Source: an uncultured Treponema sp.
GTDB taxonomy: Bacteria; Spirochaetota; Spirochaetia; Treponematales; Treponemataceae
Direction of reading: 5' to 3'
Length of the DNA: 64,000 nt
Assembly (NCBI GenBank): GCA_946411505.1
Contig: CAMKEG010000005.1
Coordinates: forward strand, 124,001-188,000
The notes under the pieces are model-generated. The model had not been told where the DNA came from. It did no database searches and was given only the letters and a program-made list of their open reading frames with translations. How positions within the stretch are numbered: position 1 is the first letter of the stretch; each line of letters begins with the position of its first letter. The translations under genes and the position numbers were made by a program. Of this stretch, positions 23,176-30,937 are shown piece after piece.

Positions 23176-25566
23176 ATGAAAAGTAGATTCTTTTTTAACG
23201 CCGTGTTGATTTCTCTTGCGGCGGCCTTTGTACTGCCTCTTTTTTCTTGCTCCGACGCGTCCAACGACGTTGGCTCCGGCATGGTCTCTTTTTATGTGGA
23301 CAAGGCGCTCATGCAAAAAGCAGTGGAGCTTTCGGACAAAGTTTCAAAAAATCCCAACGACGAACCGCGCGGAGAAAGCGAGCGAAGGCTGCGCTTTGTC
23401 GCGACGCTTGAGGGCGAATACAACGAGACAAAAACCGTTTATGCCCCGTATGAAGGCGACTTTGGCTTTGAGTCATTTTCCATCGACTTTGCCGCGGTTC
23501 CTGTTGGAAAAACTATTTGCGCGAAAATCAGGATTTACGATGAATACACCCAGGAGCCGGTGGAAGAGCGCCCCCGGCCCAGCGTCTACGGAAAATCACA
23601 AAACATCAGAGTGAACAGCGGAGTGAACCCCTTGGCCGTTGAAGCCTGCTCCTATCGAGTGGATGTTCCGGTTAAGATTGAAATTCAATTTGACCAAAAG
23701 CCCGATTTTTCAATTTGCAGCGACAAATATATTTACGCGGTTGACCCAATGTCATCCTTTGTGGCAAAGCTTAATAACGCGAAAGACGACTTGCGCCGCT
23801 ATGAGGTTTGCAACCAATTTGTGGACAAGTATTGGGACGACTGCCTTGGAGAAATCGCTTTGACGGAAGGCAACGGAGGCAACACGACTGTTTCCGATGA
23901 CGGAAAGACCGTGACGGTTGAAGGCGAAATGTCGCTTTGCGTGTCGGAAGACGACCCGGCCTCAAGGGCCGCTGACGCGCGCTTTGTCTTGCTTGGCCAG
24001 AACATTTCTTACGACGCGGGAAACTATTCCTACAAGACAAAGTATTACGGAATGACAAGCTCAACCGTCATTCCGATAAAGGGCAGAGAGAACATTGCGG
24101 AATTCAGCGCGCAAAAATTGAACGTGATTGACACTCCCTACGCGCTGTATAAATTGAATCGTGATGAATTTAACTATAAATATTATCTTAAGGACAGTCC
24201 TTCCTCAGATTTGTCAGGTCCAGAGGATTTTTCATCAGGCGGAACAAGCGGCTCTATTGGAACTTATGAGCAGTCCTTCTGCTATGACGCCGACGGAATT
24301 TTTTATGTCTTGTCGGTTAATCCTGACGATCCCTCTGGCAATTGGATTAGTTCCGGCAACTCGAAAATAGGTTCTGGCGGAAACTTTAATTTGCCGTCAG
24401 ACTGCGGTCACAAGTCAATCGCTTGCGACCTAAAACAGAACAAGTTGTATTTGTATGGCGGGGGCGCTCTCTACGCAACAGGCGACTTCATTCAGACTGG
24501 CACATTCGCTCAAACGCAGTATAACTTGATTGACGACGCTTTTCCTGACGCCAATATAAGCGAAAATTTTGCCATCTATGACGGCGTGGCGTATTTTGCG
24601 CTGACGGGAACAGGATATCGCATAGCCAAGGCCGACCTTTCAACCGTCACGGCGGGCGGAGTTGAGCTGGAGCAAGTCGCGGAAATTCCTGTTGACGACT
24701 ATGTGTATCCGCAAATTTCCGACATGATAGCCGTGGACGACGCCGTGTATGTAATCCTGCGCGACATTACGCCAGGCCGTGAAACTGGCATATCATCAGA
24801 TCGTTGGGATGGAACAAGCCTTCAAGGCTCCAGCGTCAAAAGCCGGGGCTGCGTAGTCAAGTGTGACTTGAAGAGCGGCGTTGTCAGTACGCTGGGCTGG
24901 AACGGCAATACAGTTTCAAAGGACACTCTCAAGGACCAGACAAAGATGTATCTTGCCCGTCTTCGCAACCCAGGCGATGCCAAAACTGACGATTATAACA
25001 TCTATAACGACGACCAAGGAGAAGCTATCTTCCTTGCCGACGGCTCTAAAAAGTCGCAATATTCCGATTTGGAGCCAGAGGGCGTTGGCGAATATGTGTA
25101 CAAATTCTTCCCTGATTTGCAAGCCTGCTTTGGCGCCAGCAAAGCAGAAATGGAATCCAACTTGTCGTCTTGCTTTGCAAGCCCCGCCAAGTTCATAGCG
25201 ATTAAGCCCAAAAAGCTTGTCATTTCCGACGACGGACTTGCCTTTTATACGGACGCTTTGGGCGGCCTTGCCTACAAGAACGTGGACAGGGTTGTGACGA
25301 TTGACTTGGAAAAGTTTGCCATAGAAAGCGTCAAGGCTACGAGTGCCAAGTTTGAAAGGCAGCTTTCCGGCTGGTTCTCGGCTGATATAGACGATTACCA
25401 AAGCAACTCCCTTTATAATGTTGTAAGCGGCGGTACTTTCTATGCGGCAAGCGAAATTTACTACAGGAGCTCCTTGCCTGACCCCGTGACGTATATTCAA
25501 GTTGGCGCTAGTGCTGCTAAGACGCAGGCTGTGTTCCTTGCCATAAAGAATGGCGACGAAGAATAA
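23176..25566 (+). CDS. Large lipoprotein of unknown function
   Basis: 796 residues. GAGGTG sits 5 bases before ATG 23176. The signal peptide ends in the lipobox LFSC (Cys25). After the lipid anchor the protein is acidic, with no domain I can name. The N-terminal 200 residues look like beta-sandwich (FVATLEGEYNETKTVYAPYEGD, VPVGKTICAKIRIYDEY). The middle and C-terminal parts have repeated short segments such as CDLKQNKLYLYGGGALYATGD, YVYPQISDMIAVDDAVYVILRD, KPKKLVISDDGLAFYTDALGG and KNVDRVVTIDLEKF, which suggest a beta-propeller-like fold, an inference from spacing only. Treponeme lipoproteins of this size are often surface or periplasmic. The glycosyltransferase start overlaps its last 17 bases. 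Confidence 0.7.
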   Translation: MKSRFFFNAVLISLAAAFVLPLFSCSDASNDVGSGMVSFYVDKALMQKAVELSDKVSKNPNDEPRGESERRLRFVATLEGEYNETKTVYAPYEGDFGFESFSIDFAAVPVGKTICAKIRIYDEYTQEPVEERPRPSVYGKSQNIRVNSGVNPLAVEACSYRVDVPVKIEIQFDQKPDFSICSDKYIYAVDPMSSFVAKLNNAKDDLRRYEVCNQFVDKYWDDCLGEIALTEGNGGNTTVSDDGKTVTVEGEMSLCVSEDDPASRAADARFVLLGQNISYDAGNYSYKTKYYGMTSSTVIPIKGRENIAEFSAQKLNVIDTPYALYKLNRDEFNYKYYLKDSPSSDLSGPEDFSSGGTSGSIGTYEQSFCYDADGIFYVLSVNPDDPSGNWISSGNSKIGSGGNFNLPSDCGHKSIACDLKQNKLYLYGGGALYATGDFIQTGTFAQTQYNLIDDAFPDANISENFAIYDGVAYFALTGTGYRIAKADLSTVTAGGVELEQVAEIPVDDYVYPQISDMIAVDDAVYVILRDITPGRETGISSDRWDGTSLQGSSVKSRGCVVKCDLKSGVVSTLGWNGNTVSKDTLKDQTKMYLARLRNPGDAKTDDYNIYNDDQGEAIFLADGSKKSQYSDLEPEGVGEYVYKFFPDLQACFGASKAEMESNLSSCFASPAKFIAIKPKKLVISDDGLAFYTDALGGLAYKNVDRVVTIDLEKFAIESVKATSAKFERQLSGWFSADIDDYQSNSLYNVVSGGTFYAASEIYYRSSLPDPVTYIQVGASAAKTQAVFLAIKNGDEE

Positions 25567-26584
25567 GGCTGGCGAGTCGCCGCTTGTAAGCGTTTGCGTT
25601 CCGGTTTACGACACGGAGCGCTTCCTCGCCAAGTGCCTTGAGTCGGCCTTGGCGCAGGACTTTGACCGCTTTGAAATTGTCGTGGCAAGCGACGCAAGCC
25701 GCGGCAAGGACGAGCGGGGCAGGAGCGCAAAAAAAATCGTCAAGGCCGCGCAAAGGCAAAGCGACAAGGCGCGAAAGCTAAAGGGCTTGCCGCCAATTCC
25801 CGTCAAGTTTGTGGAATCTTATCAAAACCGAGGCATTTTGGAAACGCGCCGGACTTTGCTTTGCGAAGCGCGCGGCGCCTTTGTGGCCTTTTTGGACAGC
25901 GACGACGAGTTTTTGCCCGGCGCGCTTTTGGCCCTGCATGGGGCGGCCTTGCAATACGGCGCCGACATCGTTCACGGAGAATTTGTTTCCGGCGACTACG
26001 ATTCCAGCGGCGTTTTCCAAGCGACGGAAGTTACCAAGTGCGGCGCCATTCACCACGGCGTTTTGGACGGAAATCAAATCGCGCGCTCTTGGTCGGCCGG
26101 CCTTCTTAACGGCAACGTAATCGGAAAGCTTATTTCAAGGCCCCTGCTTGAAAGGGCGTTTGAAAAAATTCCCTACACTGAATGCACGATGGCCGAAGAC
26201 TTTTTGATTTTCTTTTACTTGTCCGTCCACGCCGCGCGCTATGTCGGAATAAGCCAAAAGGTTTACCAATACCGCGTCACTAGCGGCGTAAGTTCCAACC
26301 GCAAAATAGACTCGATGCGAAAATGGCGCATGGTTTGTTCCGCCGCAAGCGCCTTTGCCGACGTTTCCTTGATGATAAAGGAGTGCCAGGCCGAAGGAAT
26401 CCTTAGCGACGACGACATCGAGCACATGGGAAAGGTCACAATCAGCTATGTGGCAAATTCCCTGGCCCAATTGCGCCAACGCGTCGTTCCCGAGCTGCAG
26501 GAAGAAGCCTATGCCATGCTCTGCGAATACTGGGGCGAAGGCTTCGTCAAAAAAGTTGACGCGGCGATTGGACGCGCAAACTAA
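25550..26584 (+). CDS. Family 2 glycosyltransferase
   Basis: 344 residues, GT-A fold. The N-terminus has PLVSVCVPVYDTERFLAKCLESALAQ, then FEIVVASDAS; the DxD motif is FLDSDDEFLPG near residue 117. It adds a sugar from a nucleotide donor to a glycan or lipid on the cytoplasmic side. The C-terminal third is helical, without membrane segments. The start ATG 25550 overlaps the upstream lipoprotein gene by 17 bases in another frame, so translation is probably coupled. The sugar and acceptor are unknown. Confidence 0.85.
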   Translation: MATKNKAGESPLVSVCVPVYDTERFLAKCLESALAQDFDRFEIVVASDASRGKDERGRSAKKIVKAAQRQSDKARKLKGLPPIPVKFVESYQNRGILETRRTLLCEARGAFVAFLDSDDEFLPGALLALHGAALQYGADIVHGEFVSGDYDSSGVFQATEVTKCGAIHHGVLDGNQIARSWSAGLLNGNVIGKLISRPLLERAFEKIPYTECTMAEDFLIFFYLSVHAARYVGISQKVYQYRVTSGVSSNRKIDSMRKWRMVCSAASAFADVSLMIKECQAEGILSDDDIEHMGKVTISYVANSLAQLRQRVVPELQEEAYAMLCEYWGEGFVKKVDAAIGRAN

Positions 26585-26633
26585 ACGGAAGCAAGCAAAG
26601 CGCGTGAAGGAGCCGCGAGCCGCGCGGCCATAG

Positions 26634-26662
26634 TTTACCAAGAGGCGCGTTTGCGCTACAAT
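26634..26662 (+). promoter_or_regulatory. Promoter of hisD
   Basis: TTTACC (26634-26639), 17-bp spacer ending TTGCGC, TACAAT (26657-26662). ATG 26670 is 7 bases further. An upstream ATG at 26661 lies inside the -10 and cannot be used from this promoter. Confidence 0.6.
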
Positions 26663-26669
26663 GTTCCGC

Positions 26670-28034
26670 ATGATTAAGATTCTCAAAGCATCCGAGTTGG
26701 AAGAAAGTTTTTTTGAGGGCCGCGACTTTGGAGATTCCATTGACGTTGTAAAAGACGTTTTGCGCGACGTTAAGACGATGGGCGACAAGGCGCTGTCTGA
26801 TTATGGCGCCAAATTTGACGTTTCCGCGCCGGCGCATTTTGAGATTCCGCAAAACGAGCTTAAGGCCGCCGCCGAAAAAATGAAGCATGAAAACCCCGGC
26901 CTTTACGAATCCCTTTGCTATTCGCGCGACTTGGCAAAAAAATTCGCCGAGCGCCAGAGACAGTCTTTTGACGAATTTGAAATTGAGCTTGCTCCCGGCC
27001 TTTTTACCGGCCAAAAAAACATTCCGGTTGACCGTGCGGGCGTTTACGTTCCGGCCGGTCGCTTTCCGCTTTTGTCAACCGTAATCATGACGGTTGTTCC
27101 GGCAAAGGCGGCGGGCGTTGGGCAAGTGATTATGTGCACTCCGCCCCGCGTGCACCCGGACGACTTGGATGACGCCAAGGCGCAGGGAACGGGAACGCCC
27201 GGAAAGCCTTTTGTTGGAGGCCGCCCTTACGCCGACGAGGGAATCATGGCCGCCGCCTTTATTTGCGGGGCCGACAAGGTTTTCGCTTGCGGAGGCTCGC
27301 AGGCCATCGGCGCTATGGCTTTTGGAACGGAATCGATTCCCAAGGCTGACGTTGTGGTAGGACCGGGAAACAAGTTTGTGGCGGAAGCCAAGCGCTTGAT
27401 TTACGGAACGGTTGGCATCGACATGCTTGCGGGCCCCACCGAAGTTTTTGCCATTGCCGACGACAGCGCCAACCCCAAGTGGCTTGCCGCGGACTTGTTG
27501 GCGCAGGCCGAGCACGACGTCGTCGCCCAGCCCATTCTTGCCACCGACAGCGAGGAAATCGCCAATGCCGTTCAGCAGGAAATTGAGGAGCAGCTTAAGG
27601 ACTTGCCCACGGCGGAAACCGCAAGGCAGAGCGTTGACACCTTTGGAAAAATAATCGTGACTTCTTCTATAGAAGAAGCCTGCGAAATCGCCAACAAAAA
27701 GGCGCCCGAGCACTTGGAGCTTGCTATGGACGCGGGCGAAAAATTGGAGGCCGCCAAAAAGCTGGTCCACAATTACGGCTCGCTTTTTATCGGCCACGGC
27801 TCGGCCGAAGTTTTTGGCGACTACGCGGCCGGCTTGAACCACACGCTTCCGACAAGCGGCTCGGCAAGGTTCACAGGCGGCCTGAGCGTCCGCGCTTTTA
27901 TAAAGACAGTCACCACGCTTAGAACAATAGAAGGAAAGGAAGGCCCTTTGGCCAGCGCCAAGGCCGCCGGCATTTTGGGCGACGCCGAAGGTTTGGCCGC
28001 CCACGCGCGCGCGGCAAGGATTAGAATATGCTAA
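26670..28034 (+). CDS. hisD: Histidinol dehydrogenase
   Basis: 454 residues. Catalyses the last two oxidations of histidine synthesis, from L-histidinol to L-histidine, with NAD and zinc. Motifs: VDRAGVYVPAG, FACGGSQAIGAMAFG, DVVVGPGNKFVAEAKRL, DMLAGPTEV, LLAQAEHD, APEHLEL (Glu/His catalytic) and GLNHTLPTSGSARF. I use ATG 26670 instead of 26661 because the latter overlaps the -10 box. No other his genes are nearby; the gene instead leads into def and fmt with a 7-base overlap. Stand-alone HisD-like proteins may have other roles, so the pathway is uncertain. Confidence 0.9.
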   Translation: MIKILKASELEESFFEGRDFGDSIDVVKDVLRDVKTMGDKALSDYGAKFDVSAPAHFEIPQNELKAAAEKMKHENPGLYESLCYSRDLAKKFAERQRQSFDEFEIELAPGLFTGQKNIPVDRAGVYVPAGRFPLLSTVIMTVVPAKAAGVGQVIMCTPPRVHPDDLDDAKAQGTGTPGKPFVGGRPYADEGIMAAAFICGADKVFACGGSQAIGAMAFGTESIPKADVVVGPGNKFVAEAKRLIYGTVGIDMLAGPTEVFAIADDSANPKWLAADLLAQAEHDVVAQPILATDSEEIANAVQQEIEEQLKDLPTAETARQSVDTFGKIIVTSSIEEACEIANKKAPEHLELAMDAGEKLEAAKKLVHNYGSLFIGHGSAEVFGDYAAGLNHTLPTSGSARFTGGLSVRAFIKTVTTLRTIEGKEGPLASAKAAGILGDAEGLAAHARAARIRIC

Positions 28035-28621
28035 AGATTTGCAAGTTGGGCGAGGAAGTTCTTCGCAAAAAATCAGTTCCGATAAAGGACGAGGAAATCA
28101 ACGACGAGCTTCGCGCTCTTGCGGAGGAAATGTTTGAGACGATGGAAAGCGCCAACGGCGTGGGCCTTGCTTGTCCGCAAATCGGAAAGAACATCCGCAT
28201 GTTTGTGGCCGAGGCCGACGACGACGTGAAGCGCGTTTTCATCAATCCGCAAATCATCGCCACTTCCGACGATTCCGTTCCCTACGAGGAAGGCTGCCTT
28301 AGCGTTCCGCAAGTGTATGAAAACATCATGCGGCCTTCAAAGGTGACGGTGCAGGCGCAAGACCAAAACGGAAAGAAGTTCACGCTTGAGGCGGAAGGAC
28401 TTTTGGCGCGCATAATCCAGCACGAAAACGACCACCTTGAGGGCGTGATTTTCATCGACCGCGGCGACGCAGACTTTGCCAAAAAGACCGCGGAGCAGTT
28501 TGCAAAGAGGGCGGAACGCGCGGCGCAAAAGGCCGCCGAAAAGGAAGCCAAGGCAAAAAAAATCGCCGCGAAGATCGCCGCAAAAAAAGCGGCCAAGGAA
28601 GCCAAGAAGAACAATGCTTAA
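28028..28621 (+). CDS. def: Peptide deformylase with a basic tail
   Basis: 197 residues. Removes the formyl group from nascent proteins. The three metal-site motifs are intact: GVGLACPQIG (residues 45-54), EGCLSVP, and QHENDHLEG. The last 40 residues are almost only Lys, Ala and Glu (repeats of AKKIAAKIAAKKAAK type), an added basic helix that could hold the enzyme at the ribosome; normal enzymes lack it. It overlaps hisD by 7 bases and fmt by 8. Confidence 0.95.
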   Translation: MLKICKLGEEVLRKKSVPIKDEEINDELRALAEEMFETMESANGVGLACPQIGKNIRMFVAEADDDVKRVFINPQIIATSDDSVPYEEGCLSVPQVYENIMRPSKVTVQAQDQNGKKFTLEAEGLLARIIQHENDHLEGVIFIDRGDADFAKKTAEQFAKRAERAAQKAAEKEAKAKKIAAKIAAKKAAKEAKKNNA

Positions 28622-29768
28622 AATTCTATACGCCGGAAGCCCCGCTCCCGCCGCCACAACGCTGCGCCTCCTGCTTGAAAAATGTTCGCAAAGCCAAAAC
28701 GAGGCGAACGAGAATGGCTCGCAAGCCCAAAATGCGGCCGCCAGCGGAGGCTGCTCGCAAGACCAAAAAGGCGGCGGCTGGCAAATCGCGGGCGTGTTGA
28801 CCAACCCGCCCAGCGCCAAAGGCAGGCATAAAGAGCTTGTTCCCACCGACGTCGGAGCGTTGGCGGCCGAGCGCGGAATTCCGGTCTTTTGCCCGCAAAA
28901 GTTGGATGCCGCCGCGCGCGACCAAATAGCCGCCCAAGGCTTTGACGCGCTTGTCTGCTTTGCCTACGGAAAAATTTTCGGGCCAAAATTTTTGTCTTTG
29001 TTCAAGGCGGGCGGGGTCAACGTGCACCCGTCGCTTTTGCCCAAGTACCGGGGCGCCACTCCGGTTCCGGCGGCGATCCTTAATTGCGACAAGGAAAGCG
29101 GCGTAACGGTCCAGACATTGGCGCTGGGCATGGACGAAGGCGAAATTTTGGCGCAAGAAGTCATCGCGCTCGACGGAACGGAAACAACCGACAGCCTTTT
29201 GGACAAAAGCGCCCAAATCGCCGCCGCTTTGTTGCAAAGCCTTTTGGACAAGGCCGCCCAAAATCCCGGCGCGGAAATCTTGAAAAAAGGCAAGGCGCAA
29301 GAGGGCGAGCCTAGCTACACAAAGACAATCAGCAAGGAAGACGCCCTTATAAATTGGAACGACAGCGCGACAAAAATCGCGGCCGCCGTCCGCGCCTACA
29401 CAAGCGAGCCCGGCTCTTGGACAAGAATCGGCGGCGAGACCGGCGAAACGCTAAAGATTTTGAAAGCCGCGCCTTTGGACGCCGATTGTTCGCAAGACGG
29501 GCAAGCGGCGGGCGCGAACCAAAACGGCTCGCAAGCCCAAGAAGCCGCGCCTTCTAGTCAGTCAGGCGTTTCGGCTTTGTCCGCGTCTTCCGGCCAACCC
29601 GCCGCGCCCGGAACCGTGACGGCCTTTGACAAAAAGCGCGGCATTTTGGTCCAGTGCGGCGACGGCCTTTTATGCGTCACCGAGCTGCAGCGCCAGCAAA
29701 AAAAGGCGATGGGCTACAAGGACTTTATGAACGGCGCGCGCGACTTTGTTGGAACGCGGCTTTTTTAG
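28614..29768 (+). CDS. fmt: Methionyl-tRNA formyltransferase with two inserted repeat loops
   Basis: 384 residues, against about 310-320 in most bacteria. It formylates initiator Met-tRNA. Motifs: LKILYAGSP, VNVHPSLLPKYRGATPVPAAILN (catalytic N-H-D region, SLLPKYRG formyl-folate loop), LALGMDEGEIL, and C-terminal GYKDFMNGAR. The extra length is two low-complexity segments: residues about 24-54 (bases 28683-28778), where the strand-helix after LLEKC is extended by SQSQN, SQAQN and SQDQK units, and about 291-330 (29484-29604), in the C-terminal tRNA-binding domain. Both carry the dispersed GCAAG-CCAAAA core. ATG 28614 overlaps the end of def by 8 bases; earlier in-frame starts lie inside def and encode only a basic shadow sequence. 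Confidence 0.93.
   Translation: MLKILYAGSPAPAATTLRLLLEKCSQSQNEANENGSQAQNAAASGGCSQDQKGGGWQIAGVLTNPPSAKGRHKELVPTDVGALAAERGIPVFCPQKLDAAARDQIAAQGFDALVCFAYGKIFGPKFLSLFKAGGVNVHPSLLPKYRGATPVPAAILNCDKESGVTVQTLALGMDEGEILAQEVIALDGTETTDSLLDKSAQIAAALLQSLLDKAAQNPGAEILKKGKAQEGEPSYTKTISKEDALINWNDSATKIAAAVRAYTSEPGSWTRIGGETGETLKILKAAPLDADCSQDGQAAGANQNGSQAQEAAPSSQSGVSALSASSGQPAAPGTVTAFDKKRGILVQCGDGLLCVTELQRQQKKAMGYKDFMNGARDFVGTRLF
28683..28778. repeat. Dispersed small-repeat insertion 1 in fmt
   Basis: Three units in plus orientation: TCGCAAAGCCAAAACG, TCGCAAGCCCAAAATGCGG and TCGCAAGACCAAAAAGG. They keep the frame and encode Ser-Gln-x-Gln-Asn/Lys motifs. Confidence 0.75.
29484..29604. repeat. Dispersed small-repeat insertion 2 in fmt
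   Basis: Units TCGCAAGACGGGCAAGCGG and ACGGCTCGCAAGCCCAAGAAG, followed by Ser/Gln/Ala-rich coding DNA, all in frame. Confidence 0.65.
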
Positions 29769-29770
29769 TC

Positions 29771-29799
29771 TTGCAAACGCCTTGCCTTTGCGCTAAAAT
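29771..29799 (+). promoter_or_regulatory. Promoter of the PASTA gene
   Basis: TTGCAA (29771-29776), a 17-bp spacer ending GCGC, TAAAAT (29794-29799). The -35 lies within GTCTTGCAAACG, a relic of the small repeat. A ribosome site GGAG precedes ATG 29824. Confidence 0.55.
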
Positions 29800-29823
29800 T
29801 ATTCCACCTTTACGGAGCGAAAT

Positions 29824-30933
29824 ATGGACATAAAGAATAAAATAAAAGACGCTGGAATCTCATTGAACGAGATGGAGGCGGACTTGCAAAAAAGCTCTCC
29901 CGCTTTTATCGCTTACACAATCGCGGCGTTTTTGCTGATGTTCATCACGGCGCTGGCGGTTTTCTTTTTTGCCAACAAGGGCTACGAACAGGTTTTGGTG
30001 CCGGACGTGACCGGAAAGACTTTGACGCGCGCCTTGCTTGAAATGCAGGAGAAGGAGCTTTATCCCAAATTGCAGCTGCGCTACAGCGACCTTCCGGGCC
30101 AGGCGGGCCAAGTGCTTTCGCAAAAGCCCCGCGCGGGCAGCATCGTAAAGGCCGGCCGCCGCGTCACGCTTGTCGTGAGCCGCGGCGTCATGATTGACCA
30201 CATCGGAAATTATGTCGGAACGAACCTCGACGCGCTCAAGAACAAGTTGGACGCGCTTTACGGCGGAGTGGAAACTCCGCAAATTACTATTGGAAATCCT
30301 GTCTTTAAAATGGACTCCGCTCCGATTGGAACTATTTTGGAGCAAGAGCCGCCGGAGGGAACGCCGATCACGCAGCCTGTCGAGTTGCAGTTGATTGTTT
30401 CAAGCGGCCCCACCGCGCCGCGCGTTTCCGTTCAAAATTATATAGGAAAAAGCGTCGCCGAAATTTTGGAGACGATGGGAACGACGCCCTTGCTCTTTGA
30501 GTTTACAAGCCACGTCGCGACTGGCGACGAAATTCCCGGAACGGTGGTGAGCCAGTCCGAGCCGGAAAATTCCCAAATCGACGAATATTCAAAAATCGCG
30601 CTTGAGTTTGCCCTTCCTGAATTGAACACAGCCTTTAGCGGAGACACAATCGTTGACGCCAACATCAAGGGCCGCACGGAAGACGAGGTGGCCGGCGTCA
30701 AGGAGACCGACTCTTCAAAGTGGACCAACGGAATTTTCTCCGCGACCATTTCCCGCTATCCCTTGGCCGTTCCCGTCAAGCTTGAGGCGTATCCGCCGGA
30801 AGGCGCCTCTTACACGTTGGCTTCGTTCAACCATGTAGGCGGAGAGATTACGGTGCCTTACGCCGTGCCGCACGGAACGACGCTTGCCTTGAGCGTCTTG
30901 AACCAAGAAAAGGAGCGGCTTACCGTTCAATAA
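29824..30933 (+). CDS. Membrane-anchored PASTA domain protein
   Basis: 369 residues with a short cytoplasmic N-terminus, one membrane helix (about 28-50, AYTIAAFLLMFITALAVFFF) and a periplasmic part made of three PASTA domains (about 55-125, 126-200 and 200-270) plus a C-terminal beta domain. PASTA units bind muropeptides or beta-lactam-like ligands; in other bacteria they sit on Ser/Thr kinases or penicillin-binding proteins, but there is no kinase or transpeptidase domain here. A likely peptidoglycan sensor or scaffold. The order def, fmt, PASTA is conserved in treponemes as far as I recall. GGAG lies 8 bases before the ATG. Confidence 0.88.
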   Translation: MDIKNKIKDAGISLNEMEADLQKSSPAFIAYTIAAFLLMFITALAVFFFANKGYEQVLVPDVTGKTLTRALLEMQEKELYPKLQLRYSDLPGQAGQVLSQKPRAGSIVKAGRRVTLVVSRGVMIDHIGNYVGTNLDALKNKLDALYGGVETPQITIGNPVFKMDSAPIGTILEQEPPEGTPITQPVELQLIVSSGPTAPRVSVQNYIGKSVAEILETMGTTPLLFEFTSHVATGDEIPGTVVSQSEPENSQIDEYSKIALEFALPELNTAFSGDTIVDANIKGRTEDEVAGVKETDSSKWTNGIFSATISRYPLAVPVKLEAYPPEGASYTLASFNHVGGEITVPYAVPHGTTLALSVLNQEKERLTVQ

Positions 30934-30937
30934 AAAA

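Noticed and set aside
28355..28380. A further small-repeat insertion inside def (GCGCAAGACCAAAACGG)
   Set aside because: The encoded VQAQDQNGK fits the normal deformylase strand with no extra length, so the match is probably native or chance.
28476..28613. An earlier in-frame start for fmt
   Set aside because: The added residues are a Lys/Arg/Pro shadow of the deformylase tail; ATG 28614 gives the normal Fmt start.
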